Source: an uncultured Solobacterium sp. (GTDB taxonomy: Bacteria > Bacillota_I > Bacilli_A > Erysipelotrichales > Erysipelotrichaceae). From it: a stretch of DNA of 9,142 bases. How positions within the stretch are numbered: the first letter of the stretch is position 1; every line of letters begins with the position of its first letter. The position numbers and the translations under genes were made by a program. Positions 1-6,666 of the stretch are shown here, piece by piece. The DNA is taken from assembly GCA_900547815.1 (NCBI GenBank), contig URHY01000076.1:1-9142 (forward strand), in the 5' to 3' direction. The notes beneath the pieces were generated by a model. That model did not search any database. It saw nothing but the letters and a program-made list of their open reading frames with translations, and was not told where the DNA came from.

Positions 1-33
1 AGAATTGTATCCAGGCTTAACTTAATAAGAATT

Positions 34-77
34 TATCACTGTCACTATCCCGTTAACTTAACTTAATGACATTGATA
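34..77. repeat. Imperfect inverted repeat just downstream of rpoN
   Basis: Arms 34-44 (TATCACTGTCA) and 67-77 (TGACATTGATA) are complementary over 11 positions with one mismatch, around a 22-nt loop. The repeat abuts the rpoN stop codon. The loop and right arm contain TTAAC repeated in tandem, and CTTAACTTAAT occurs at both 16-26 and 57-67. No U-run follows on the rpoN transcript, so a normal intrinsic terminator is not supported. It could be a weak rpoN 3' structure or an operator for a gene to the left of the window. Confidence 0.35.
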
Positions 78-1295
78 TTAATATCCCGCCTTTTTTCTTT
101 GTTTTGAATTAGGAATATTTAATTCCTTACGATATTTAGATATGGTTCTTCTTGAAGCATACAATTCCATATCTTCAAGTTCCTTTACAATTTGTTCATC
201 CTGTAGAGGATTTTCTTTATCTTCTGCCATAATTAATAATTGAATAGCCTTTTGAATCGAGTCCTTACTGCTTCCATTATGTGTTTTTGAAACAAATAGA
301 TCTTTAACAGGGTAGATTTGATTATTGAATTCATAATATTTATCACTGAGTGTTCTAGAAACTGTGGAAATGGAGTATCCAGATTCTTGAGCAATTTCTT
401 TAAGTGTACATTCTCTTAAATCATCTTGAAATAGAAAGTAATTCTTTTGATGGGTAATCAAAAGATTGGCGAGTAAAAGAATGGTCTTATTTCTACGGTT
501 TAAACTATCAATATAGAATTTCGCTTCATTTAAATATTTCTTTGCCTCGTTCGATAATTTTACTTCTTCACAATGAAGCGACAGATTTCCCATTTCTTTA
601 GGGATGATCTTTAATTGATCTTCAATAATCTCGATTGTGAATTCAGGTAATGCGAGATTTGTCGTGCTTTCTGTTGCATATTCACTACATGGAAAAGGAT
701 TGCACTCTTGCATGTGGGCTAATTCATCAAATACAGATTCATAAGGTATATCTAAGGATTCAGAAATCGTATAGAAATCTTTTTCTTCAAGTTCCTTTGA
801 ATAATTCTTTAATATTGTATATGCGATGATATATTCTTTTTCTTTTAGTTGTATCATTAAAGAATCAACACTGTTTTTGGCAGCAACTCCAAGGGGCTCA
901 AAGGTTTGAATTAAATTTAATGTATCTATAAATTCTTCTTTTGTACATTTTAAATCGTTTAGAACTATATCTAAGTCATAGTTAAAGAATCCATGACTAT
1001 CTAAGGATTCAATAATATAATCGGCAATGGTTTCATTATGCTTTTGTTTTGTAGTGTGTAGCTGTAGATATAACTCATTCTTTAGGCTTGGTTTATCTGA
1101 AATACCCGCTTCTAAATATTGTTGGATATCTTGGCTAGGAGTGTATTCTAGAAAAGGATTATTTTGGCTGACAGTATATAAAAGGTCGGATAAAGTCTGT
1201 CTATCTTTACTTAATATTTCAAGATGCGACTTTAAACCTGTTGTCATATGGAATGTCTGTTTATAGGTATGTGTATATATCAAGTCTTGTTTCAT
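78..1295 (-). CDS. rpoN: RNA polymerase sigma-54 factor (RpoN/SigL)
   Basis: This 405-residue protein is the alternative sigma factor that directs core polymerase to -24/-12 promoters and needs an ATP-driven activator to melt DNA. The N-terminal 50 residues match region I, which contacts the activator, with a MT..L..HLEIL pattern and NPFLEY. A core-binding region follows. The helix-turn-helix lies near residues 297-318 (IAQESGYSISTVSRTLSDKY). The RpoN box that reads the -24 element is at 381-390 as SRRTISKYRK, close to the canonical ARRTVAKYRE. The protein is shorter than E. coli RpoN (477 residues), and the acidic region II is not evident, as is usual in Gram-positive forms. The first ATG is kept because region I begins directly after it, although no strong Shine-Dalgarno site precedes it. 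It diverges from a sigma-54 activator gene, suggesting that this sigma factor mainly serves the neighbouring PTS operon. Confidence 0.95.
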   Translation of the reverse strand: MKQDLIYTHTYKQTFHMTTGLKSHLEILSKDRQTLSDLLYTVSQNNPFLEYTPSQDIQQYLEAGISDKPSLKNELYLQLHTTKQKHNETIADYIIESLDSHGFFNYDLDIVLNDLKCTKEEFIDTLNLIQTFEPLGVAAKNSVDSLMIQLKEKEYIIAYTILKNYSKELEEKDFYTISESLDIPYESVFDELAHMQECNPFPCSEYATESTTNLALPEFTIEIIEDQLKIIPKEMGNLSLHCEEVKLSNEAKKYLNEAKFYIDSLNRRNKTILLLANLLITHQKNYFLFQDDLRECTLKEIAQESGYSISTVSRTLSDKYYEFNNQIYPVKDLFVSKTHNGSSKDSIQKAIQLLIMAEDKENPLQDEQIVKELEDMELYASRRTISKYRKELNIPNSKQRKKAGY

Positions 1296-1305
1296 ATATA
1301 TATGT

Positions 1306-1322
1306 TAGCACATAATGTGGTA
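1306..1322. promoter_or_regulatory. Small palindrome in the rpoN/activator divergent gap
   Basis: The 17-bp sequence TAGCACATAATGTGGTA has CACAT/ATGTG arms around a single A. One mismatched pair follows, then a further TA/TA pair. It lies inside the 54-bp gap between the divergent genes and runs into the -10 hexamer of the activator promoter, a position where a bound protein could repress one or both genes. The same CACAT...ATGTG half-sites recur at 4018-4039. Its function is inferred from position and symmetry only. Confidence 0.3.
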
Positions 1323-1326
1323 TAAT
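1318..1326 (+). promoter_or_regulatory. Extended -10 promoter for the sigma-54 activator gene
   Basis: TGGTATAAT is an exact TGnTATAAT extended -10 element, with TATAAT at 1321-1326. No convincing -35 box is found at 16-18 bp spacing, which extended -10 promoters can tolerate. Transcription would begin near 1333, giving a leader of under 20 nt before the ATG at 1350. This indicates housekeeping sigma-A control of the activator gene. Confidence 0.5.
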
Positions 1327-1339
1327 AATCTAAAAAAGT

Positions 1340-1345
1340 GGAGGG
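1340..1345 (+). promoter_or_regulatory. Ribosome binding site fixing the activator start at 1350
   Basis: GGAGGG lies 4 nt before the ATG at 1350. An in-frame GTG at 1338 opens a reading frame four codons longer, but that GTG overlaps the Shine-Dalgarno sequence and has no such site of its own. The ATG at 1350 is therefore the better start. Confidence 0.8.
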
Positions 1346-1349
1346 TAAC

Positions 1350-4049
1350 ATGATAGAAAAAATATTGGCATATATTTTGGCTTGCTGTAATAATAATGAA
1401 TTTGATCAAACAACAGTTGCCTTAATAAGTGAAAACTTAAAGATCAGTCGATCACAGATATCGGTTGTTTTAAATAAATTAGTGAAAGAAAATAAGCTTG
1501 TTCGTATTGAATCTAAGCCTTTTTGTTTCATTTCCGTTGATTATTTAAAAGAAAAGGGAATTCCCTATAAAGATAATGTATATACAAGTATCAATGAATT
1601 GATGTCAAACCAGGAAAAGAAGGATTTTGAAAAACTAGTAGGTATGAATCATTCATTGGCTCAAACAGTTAAACAATGTAAGGCTACGATTTCATACCCG
1701 CCTAATGGTCTGCCAATGTTACTTTATGGTCCTACTGGAACAGGTAAATCTTTGATTGCGAAGCTTACGTATGAGTGGGCTAGAAATCAAGGTGTAATTG
1801 CGAAGGATGGACAATTTATACAGGTAAACTGTAGTGAATATGCGAATAACCCAGAATTATTAACGGCAAATCTATTTGGACATGTCAAAGGTGCCTTTAC
1901 AGGTGCTGAAAAAGACAATGAAGGATTGATTGCGCTAGCTGATAATGGTGTCTTGTTTTTGGATGAGGTGCATGAATTAAAGGCGGAGTGTCAGGAAAAA
2001 TTATTTTTATTCATGGATCAAGGTATTTATCATCGTGTGGGAGATAATGAAAAGTGGTATAAGTCCAATGTTCGGATTGTATTTGCGACAACAGAAAATC
2101 CGGATAAGGTTTTATTAAAAACATTGATGCGACGTATTCCTATGATTATTACGATTCCAAGTCTTGAACAAAGAGGCACGCAAGAGCGTATTGAGTTGTT
2201 GCATGATATTTTTAGTCAAGAAGAAAAGCGCTTGAATTGTCAGATCAAAATGAGCAGTAAGGTATATAATGCGTTGTTGCAAAGTAAGATGCCAGGAAAC
2301 ATTGGTCAATTAAAGAGTAGTGTTCAATCTTGTTGTATCAATTCCTTATTCGATAAGGTTAATGATGATTTAGTGATTCATTTGGATAGCTTGCCTCAGG
2401 ATTTGTTGCAGCAAGTGTATGCCAATCAAAAAACTGTTCTAGATGACGATGAATATATTTATGTAGATGATTTACAAGGATACTATAATGGACAAAAAGA
2501 AATCTTACAGTTAAATGAGAGTTTGTTGGCTTGTTACAGACAGTACAAGGAAGAACATATGAATTTGTCGGATTTTATGGCTAAAGAGAAGAATTATGTT
2601 CAGAAATATTTTGATAATTTAAATTTTAGAAAGAAAGAATCTAGTCAAGTAGATTATTATAATCGGGGTGTGCAGCATATCTTTAATTTGATTGAATCTC
2701 GATATGGCTTAAAAATCACAAACAATGAAACGTTATCGATTGCTTCTTATTTAGACGAAATTCATCATGAGTATCATGATTTAAGAAGTTGGTTTTTAAA
2801 GCATGAAGAAGAATGTGATGATTTATACCAGTTGCTTCAGGAAGAATTCTTTAGAGCTACTAATGTATCTTTAGAAATCTGTACATATTTAAAGTCTTAT
2901 CTGGAAATTGATATGTATTCCATTATTATTTGTACATTTATCTTCTATGTATATAATGTACAAAAAGATTCTAGGCTTTCTCAAAAAGCAGCTGTTGTAC
3001 TTTCACATGGCTTTTCTACGGCTTCTAGTATTGCAGATGCAGCCAATCGTTTCTTAGGCCAATATATTTTTGATGCCTTAGATATGCCACTATATATTGA
3101 TACGGCTACAATGATTGAAAAGCTGAATCGTTATTTGGATCGTATTGGCAAGGCAAAAGAACTATATTTATTGGTGGATATGGGAAGCTTAGAAGATATT
3201 TATAAGGGTCTGCACATTGAAAATGCCAATATTGGAATTATTAATAATGTCAGTACACCAATCGCATTAGAGATTGGAAATGGCATTCGTAACAATATGG
3301 AGATGGATGCTTTGCTTCAAAAAACAATTGATGCTTTCCATGTGAATTTTGCGTATCATATTGAAAAGAATCAACTAAAACAACCTGTTATTCTTTGCTC
3401 ATGTGCAAGTGGATTAGGAACAGCTAAGAAGTTGAAGTCGATGTTAGAACAGTCTTTTCCAGATGGAATCAATTTAGATGTGAAGACATTAAATTATTCG
3501 GAATTGATTGAACTGGGTAATAAGAATAATGTGTTTGAAGAATATGACGTTCTATGTGTACTTGGAACGTTGGATCCCAATATGGAAGACATTCCATTTG
3601 TAGGGCTTGAAGACTTGATTATTGAAGATACATTTAACGATTTTAATCAATATTTCAAAGACTATATGGATGAAGAGCAGCTGTCTGTATTTGATAAAAA
3701 TATTCTACATAACTTCTCATTGAGTAATATTATGAATGCACTAACGATATTAAATCCAACGAAGCTATTAGAACAGGTTGCCAATGCGATTGATGTTCTA
3801 CAGAAATATGTCGGGGTTCGTTTTAGTAATCGTACTTGTTTTGGATTGTATGTACACATTTGTTGCTTGATTGAAAGATTGGTTGTATCTAGAAATGCAG
3901 AATATGATCCTAGCTTAGATTTCTTAAATGAACATAAAGATTTTGTGGACTATGTTAAGAAGGCGTTTAAGCAAGTAGAGGATTTCTATGGTGTAGATAT
4001 TCCTACAGAGGAAATGATTCACATTTATAATTATGTGAAGAATAACTAG
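1350..4049 (+). CDS. LevR/ManR-type sigma-54-dependent activator with PTS regulatory domains
   Basis: An 899-residue cytoplasmic activator of sigma-54 promoters controlled by PTS phosphorylation. A winged-helix DNA-binding domain occupies about residues 1-60. The AAA+ core spans about 95-350, with Walker A GPTGTGKS (127-134), the sigma-54-contacting GAFTGA loop (181-186), Walker B FLDE (203-206) and arginine-finger candidates R261/R262. A first PRD follows (about 430-545, with H472/H473), then an EIIA-Man-like domain with LSHGFSTASS (H553), an EIIB-Gat-like domain with CSCASGLGTA (683-692), and a second PRD near 790-899 with its conserved His at H836. This is the LevR order. In that family, HPr and EI phosphorylation activates, while phosphorylation by the cognate EIIB inhibits when substrate is absent. 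The gene lies directly upstream of a -24/-12 promoter and an EIIABCD operon, its probable target. It has its own terminator and starts at ATG 1350. Confidence 0.93.
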   Translation: MIEKILAYILACCNNNEFDQTTVALISENLKISRSQISVVLNKLVKENKLVRIESKPFCFISVDYLKEKGIPYKDNVYTSINELMSNQEKKDFEKLVGMNHSLAQTVKQCKATISYPPNGLPMLLYGPTGTGKSLIAKLTYEWARNQGVIAKDGQFIQVNCSEYANNPELLTANLFGHVKGAFTGAEKDNEGLIALADNGVLFLDEVHELKAECQEKLFLFMDQGIYHRVGDNEKWYKSNVRIVFATTENPDKVLLKTLMRRIPMIITIPSLEQRGTQERIELLHDIFSQEEKRLNCQIKMSSKVYNALLQSKMPGNIGQLKSSVQSCCINSLFDKVNDDLVIHLDSLPQDLLQQVYANQKTVLDDDEYIYVDDLQGYYNGQKEILQLNESLLACYRQYKEEHMNLSDFMAKEKNYVQKYFDNLNFRKKESSQVDYYNRGVQHIFNLIESRYGLKITNNETLSIASYLDEIHHEYHDLRSWFLKHEEECDDLYQLLQEEFFRATNVSLEICTYLKSYLEIDMYSIIICTFIFYVYNVQKDSRLSQKAAVVLSHGFSTASSIADAANRFLGQYIFDALDMPLYIDTATMIEKLNRYLDRIGKAKELYLLVDMGSLEDIYKGLHIENANIGIINNVSTPIALEIGNGIRNNMEMDALLQKTIDAFHVNFAYHIEKNQLKQPVILCSCASGLGTAKKLKSMLEQSFPDGINLDVKTLNYSELIELGNKNNVFEEYDVLCVLGTLDPNMEDIPFVGLEDLIIEDTFNDFNQYFKDYMDEEQLSVFDKNILHNFSLSNIMNALTILNPTKLLEQVANAIDVLQKYVGVRFSNRTCFGLYVHICCLIERLVVSRNAEYDPSLDFLNEHKDFVDYVKKAFKQVEDFYGVDIPTEEMIHIYNYVKNN
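4018..4039. promoter_or_regulatory. Candidate upstream activator site for the PTS operon
   Basis: TTCACAT (4018-4024) and ATGTGAA (4033-4039) form a perfect 7-bp inverted repeat around an 8-nt AT-rich spacer. Its centre lies about 90 bp before the transcription start predicted from the -24/-12 promoter, a distance suited to a looping sigma-54 activator. It sits within the last codons of the activator gene, so part of the symmetry could be coding coincidence. Binding by the adjacent LevR-type protein is inferred. Confidence 0.45.
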
Positions 4050-4080
4050 TAAAGATGGGGAAACTCATCTTTATTTTTAT
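4050..4080 (+). terminator. Intrinsic terminator of the activator gene
   Basis: TAAAGATGGG (4050-4059) pairs with CTCATCTTTA (4064-4073) through ten base pairs including one G-U, closed by a GAAA tetraloop (4060-4063). TTTTT follows at 4074-4078. The stem begins at the base after the stop codon. It should insulate the sigma-A-driven activator transcript from the sigma-54-driven PTS operon. Confidence 0.85.
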
Positions 4081-4092
4081 ATTATTTTTCTA

Positions 4093-4109
4093 TGGCACAA
4101 TATTTGCTT
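4093..4109 (+). promoter_or_regulatory. Sigma-54 (-24/-12) promoter of the PTS/deglycase operon
   Basis: TGGCAC (4093-4098), five bases, then TTGCTT (4104-4109) matches the consensus TGGCAC-N5-TTGCA/T. The invariant GG (4094-4095) and GC (4106-4107) are separated by exactly 10 bases. The predicted transcription start is about 4119, leaving a 30-nt leader before EIIA. The adjacent rpoN and AAA+ activator genes make this a high-confidence site. Confidence 0.93.
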
Positions 4110-4148
4110 GTATATAAGTGAGCGACGTAATCAGAAAGGAGAAAGAAA

Positions 4149-4562
4149 ATGAGTAGAGTGATATTTGCTTCTCATGGAGGATTATCAAAAGGAATGAAAG
4201 ATTCTGTTTCTATGATTGTTGGTGACTTGGCGAAGGACGTAGAAACATATAGCTTACTTCCTGGTCAAAATCCTGAAGACTTTTATCAAGAGCTTTCTAA
4301 ACAAGCAAAAGAGAGTGATGAACAAATTTTAGTTTTGTGTGACATCAAAGGTGGAAGTGTTCATACAGCTTTATCAAAGCTTGCGGTATTGGATAATGTA
4401 ATGGTTTTCTCAGGAATGAACATGGGATTAGCACTAGATGCAGTGATGAAAAGTCTAGGTGGTGAAGTTAGCTTAGAGGATGCTACAGATTTGATCAATG
4501 CAGCTAAAGAGGGAATGACTGTTATGAATGGCATGTCTAGCGAAGAAGACGAAGATTTCTAA
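4149..4562 (+). CDS. PTS mannose-family transporter subunit IIA
   Basis: A 137-residue soluble EIIA of the mannose (EII-Man) superfamily. It takes a phosphoryl group from phospho-HPr and passes it to EIIB. The phospho-accepting His is H9, in VIFASHGGLSKGM. The second signature near residues 61-75 reads LVLCDIKGGSVHTAL; D65, G68, G69 and S70 fit the usual D-L-x-GGSP loop, but the following Pro is replaced by Val. It is a separate EIIA rather than an EIIAB fusion. The C-terminus is strongly acidic (EEDEDF). AGGAG lies 7 nt before the ATG. It is the first gene of the sigma-54 operon and is followed 15 nt later by EIIB. Substrate cannot be read from this subunit, but the SIS enzymes downstream argue for a glycated amine rather than free mannose. 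Confidence 0.93.
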   Translation: MSRVIFASHGGLSKGMKDSVSMIVGDLAKDVETYSLLPGQNPEDFYQELSKQAKESDEQILVLCDIKGGSVHTALSKLAVLDNVMVFSGMNMGLALDAVMKSLGGEVSLEDATDLINAAKEGMTVMNGMSSEEDEDF

Positions 4563-4577
4563 AAGGAGGAAAATAAC

Positions 4578-5045
4578 ATGATTAAATTATTAAGAGTAGA
4601 TCATAGATTGTTACATGGTCAAGTTGCTTTTTCTTGGAAAAATGCAGTTGAAGCCGATTGTATCTTAGTTGCGTGTGACGCAGTTATGAAAGATGATTTA
4701 AGAAAAACTTCAATTAAATTGGCAAAACCAAATGGTGTTAAATTGGTTATTAAAAATATGGATGATGCAGTGAATGCGATCAACAGTGGTGTTACAGATA
4801 AATACAAATTATTAATTGTTGTTGAATCTATTAAAGATGCAGAAAGATTATGTAAAGATTGCAACATCAAGAAATTGAATCTTGGTGGAACAAAGGCAAC
4901 AGCTGAAACTCGTAATATTTCAAAGGCTATGAATATTACACCAGCAGAAGAAACAATTTTAAAAGGATTATGTGCAGCAGGTGTGGATGTAACAATCCAA
5001 ATGGTACCTGAAGATAATGCAGTAAACGTAGAAAAAGTATTATAG
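4578..5045 (+). CDS. PTS mannose-family transporter subunit IIB
   Basis: A 155-residue soluble EIIB of the mannose/fructose/sorbose family, which phosphorylates the substrate as it crosses EIIC/EIID. The phospho-His is H13 in RVDHRLLHGQV, the family's N-terminal signature. Most members read R-I/V-D-D-R-L; this one has His at position 9 in place of the second Asp. The remaining length and the alternating strand-helix pattern fit a complete EIIB domain. AAGGAGG precedes the ATG by 8 nt. In LevR-type circuits the cognate EIIB also phosphorylates, and thereby inhibits, the activator when no substrate is present, so this protein is a likely partner of the regulator upstream. EIIC starts 10 nt after its stop. 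Confidence 0.94.
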   Translation: MIKLLRVDHRLLHGQVAFSWKNAVEADCILVACDAVMKDDLRKTSIKLAKPNGVKLVIKNMDDAVNAINSGVTDKYKLLIVVESIKDAERLCKDCNIKKLNLGGTKATAETRNISKAMNITPAEETILKGLCAAGVDVTIQMVPEDNAVNVEKVL

Positions 5046-5055
5046 GAGGAGAAAC

Positions 5056-5832
5056 ATGTTACTACAAGCAATTTTACTTGGTTTGGTAGCAATGCTTGGA
5101 AATGCTGAATATTTGTTCGGAACAAGTTTGTTGTCAAGACCATTGGTTATGGGAGCTTTAACAGGTGTTGTACTAGGTGATATCCCAACAGGTGTTACAT
5201 TAGGTGCAACTTTAGAGTTGGCATTTATGGGAGCTTTCTCAATCGGAGCAAGTATTCCACCTGAAATGATTTCAGGAACAGTATTAGGAACAGCTTTCGC
5301 AATTACTACAGGAGCTGGACCAGAAACAGCATTGACTGTTGGTTTACCAGTTGCTTCATTGGTTTTAATCGCAAAGAACGTTGGAATGGTATTCATTTTA
5401 CCTCCATTTGTTCACAAAGCAGATAAATATGCAGCTGAAGGAAATATGGCAGGAGTTGCTAGAATGCACTTCTTAGGTGGATTCTTCGGTGTTAACTTGA
5501 TTATCGGTGTTATCGTAGCATGTGGATACTATGCTGGTGGACCTGCAGTTCAGGCTTTATTAAATGTAATTCCTGAATGGATCTCAAATGGTTTACAAAT
5601 CACAATGGGCTTATTACCTGCAATCGGATTTGGTTTATTGTTGATGATGATCATGGACAAAGATGTTGCATGTTTCTTCTTCTTAGGATTCGCATTAAGC
5701 GTATACTTAGGAATTCCAGTAACTGCAATCGCAATTTTTGGAGCTATCATCGCTATCGTATTAACTCAACTACGTAGCAATTCAGCTCAAACAGCTACAG
5801 AAGGAGGATTAGACGAAGATGACGACTTCTAA
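5056..5832 (+). CDS. PTS mannose-family transporter subunit IIC
   Basis: A 258-residue integral membrane permease subunit that, with EIID, forms the translocation channel. Hydrophobic segments lie roughly at residues 3-20, 30-60, 70-85, 92-117, 138-160, 180-201 and 205-238. The motif GDIPTGVTLGATLELAFMGA (41-60) is the recognisable EIIC-Man signature. The protein ends in an acidic tail, DEDDDF, much like the tail of EIIA. The ATG has AGGAG 6-7 nt upstream. The 3' end overlaps EIID by 14 nt, and the EIID ribosome site AAGGAGG lies inside the coding sequence at 5801-5807, so the two channel subunits should be translationally coupled. Specificity in this family lies mainly in EIIC/EIID, but no motif here names the sugar. 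Confidence 0.95.
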   Translation: MLLQAILLGLVAMLGNAEYLFGTSLLSRPLVMGALTGVVLGDIPTGVTLGATLELAFMGAFSIGASIPPEMISGTVLGTAFAITTGAGPETALTVGLPVASLVLIAKNVGMVFILPPFVHKADKYAAEGNMAGVARMHFLGGFFGVNLIIGVIVACGYYAGGPAVQALLNVIPEWISNGLQITMGLLPAIGFGLLLMMIMDKDVACFFFLGFALSVYLGIPVTAIAIFGAIIAIVLTQLRSNSAQTATEGGLDEDDDF

Positions 5833-6637
5833 TAAATTAACAAAAAAGGAAATAAATCAAGTATTCTGGCGTTCATTCGGAATGGAATGGGACTGGAACT
5901 ACGAAAGACAGATGAACATGGCATACTGCTACTGTATGTTACCAGTAATCAAAAAATTATATTCAAATAAAGAAGACCAAATTGCAGCTATGCAACGTCA
6001 CTTGGAATTCTTCAATACAACACCTCAATTGTCAACATTGATTCTTGGTATCAGTGCTGCTATGGAAGAAAGTAACGCAAATGATCCTAACTTCGATACA
6101 GAAAGTATCAACAGTGTTAAGGTTTCATTGATGGGACCTTTAGCTGGTATTGGTGACTCATTTATCTGGGGAACATTACGTATCATCGCTACAGGTGTAG
6201 GTCTATCATTAGCAAATCAAGGAAATATCTTAGGACCTATCTTATTCTTATTGATCTTCAACATCCCTGCTCAAGGATTACGTTATTACTTAATGAACGC
6301 TGGTTATAAATTAGGTAGTGGATTCTTGGCCAAAATCCAGGAAAATGGATTGATGTCAAAATTGACTTATGCAGCAAGCGTTTTAGGATTGATGGTTGTT
6401 GGTGGTATGACGGCTGAAAACGTTTCAATCAAATTCCCATTGGCATTTGGTTCTGGTGATGAAGCAACTACATTAAATGATGTATTCAATAATATCATGC
6501 CTGGTTTAATGCCATTATTATTCACATTATTGGTTTACTATTTATTGAAAAAGAAAAATGTTAAGACAACATCATTGTTGTTATTGTGTGTTGCAATCGG
6601 ATTGATTGGCTCATTCTTTGGTATCTTAGGTTGTTAA
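5819..6637 (+). CDS. PTS mannose-family transporter subunit IID
   Basis: A 272-residue membrane subunit unique to the mannose PTS superfamily and paired with EIIC. The N-terminal cytoplasmic half carries the family pattern FWRSFGMEWDWNYER (16-30), LPVIKKLY (41-48) and RHLEFFNTTP (60-69), followed by an amphipathic GPLAGIGDS segment (106-114). Hydrophobic stretches lie near 136-150, 183-198, 228-243 and 251-270. Length and motif order are typical of a complete protein. Tyr codons are about evenly split between TAC and TAT, intermediate between the two downstream SIS genes. Translation probably begins within the last codons of EIIC. The first SIS gene follows after a 29-nt gap. Confidence 0.95.
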   Translation: MTTSNKLTKKEINQVFWRSFGMEWDWNYERQMNMAYCYCMLPVIKKLYSNKEDQIAAMQRHLEFFNTTPQLSTLILGISAAMEESNANDPNFDTESINSVKVSLMGPLAGIGDSFIWGTLRIIATGVGLSLANQGNILGPILFLLIFNIPAQGLRYYLMNAGYKLGSGFLAKIQENGLMSKLTYAASVLGLMVVGGMTAENVSIKFPLAFGSGDEATTLNDVFNNIMPGLMPLLFTLLVYYLLKKKNVKTTSLLLLCVAIGLIGSFFGILGC

Positions 6638-6653
6638 TAAAATTTAAATAGAT

Positions 6654-6658
6654 GGAGG
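6654..6658 (+). promoter_or_regulatory. Ribosome binding site fixing the first SIS gene start at 6667
   Basis: GGAGG lies 8 nt before the ATG at 6667. Two other in-frame ATGs are less suitable. The one at 6652 overlaps this site, and the one at 6661 leaves only 2 nt of spacing. Confidence 0.7.
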
Positions 6659-6666
6659 ACATGAAA

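Noticed and set aside
1027..1266. A 79-codon plus-strand open frame within rpoN
   Set aside because: It lies fully antisense to a confidently identified rpoN, with a Cys/Phe-rich product typical of a shadow frame.
1305..1322. A possible second -24/-12 site in the rpoN/activator gap (GCAC-N5-GTGG)
   Set aside because: The invariant GG and GC dinucleotides are not both present on either strand.
4118..4133. A possible catabolite-responsive element (TGAGCGACGTAATCA) just after the sigma-54 promoter
   Set aside because: It has the outer TGA/TCA but wrong length and centre for the cre consensus TGWNANCGNTNWCA.
4619..5143. A 174-codon open frame on the minus strand opposite EIIB and the start of EIIC
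   Set aside because: It is antisense to two well-recognised PTS genes, has no recognisable motif, and its composition is explained by the codon pattern of the opposite strand.
5040..5396. A 118-codon minus-strand open frame rich in Ala, Pro and Val opposite EIIC
   Set aside because: It is the complement of the Gly/Ala/Thr-rich EIIC coding sequence; nothing independent supports it.
4149..6637. Assignment as a plain mannose or glucose PTS operon
   Set aside because: The four EII subunits alone would allow it, but the two SIS enzymes downstream are not needed for mannose or glucose use and fit glycated-amine catabolism better.
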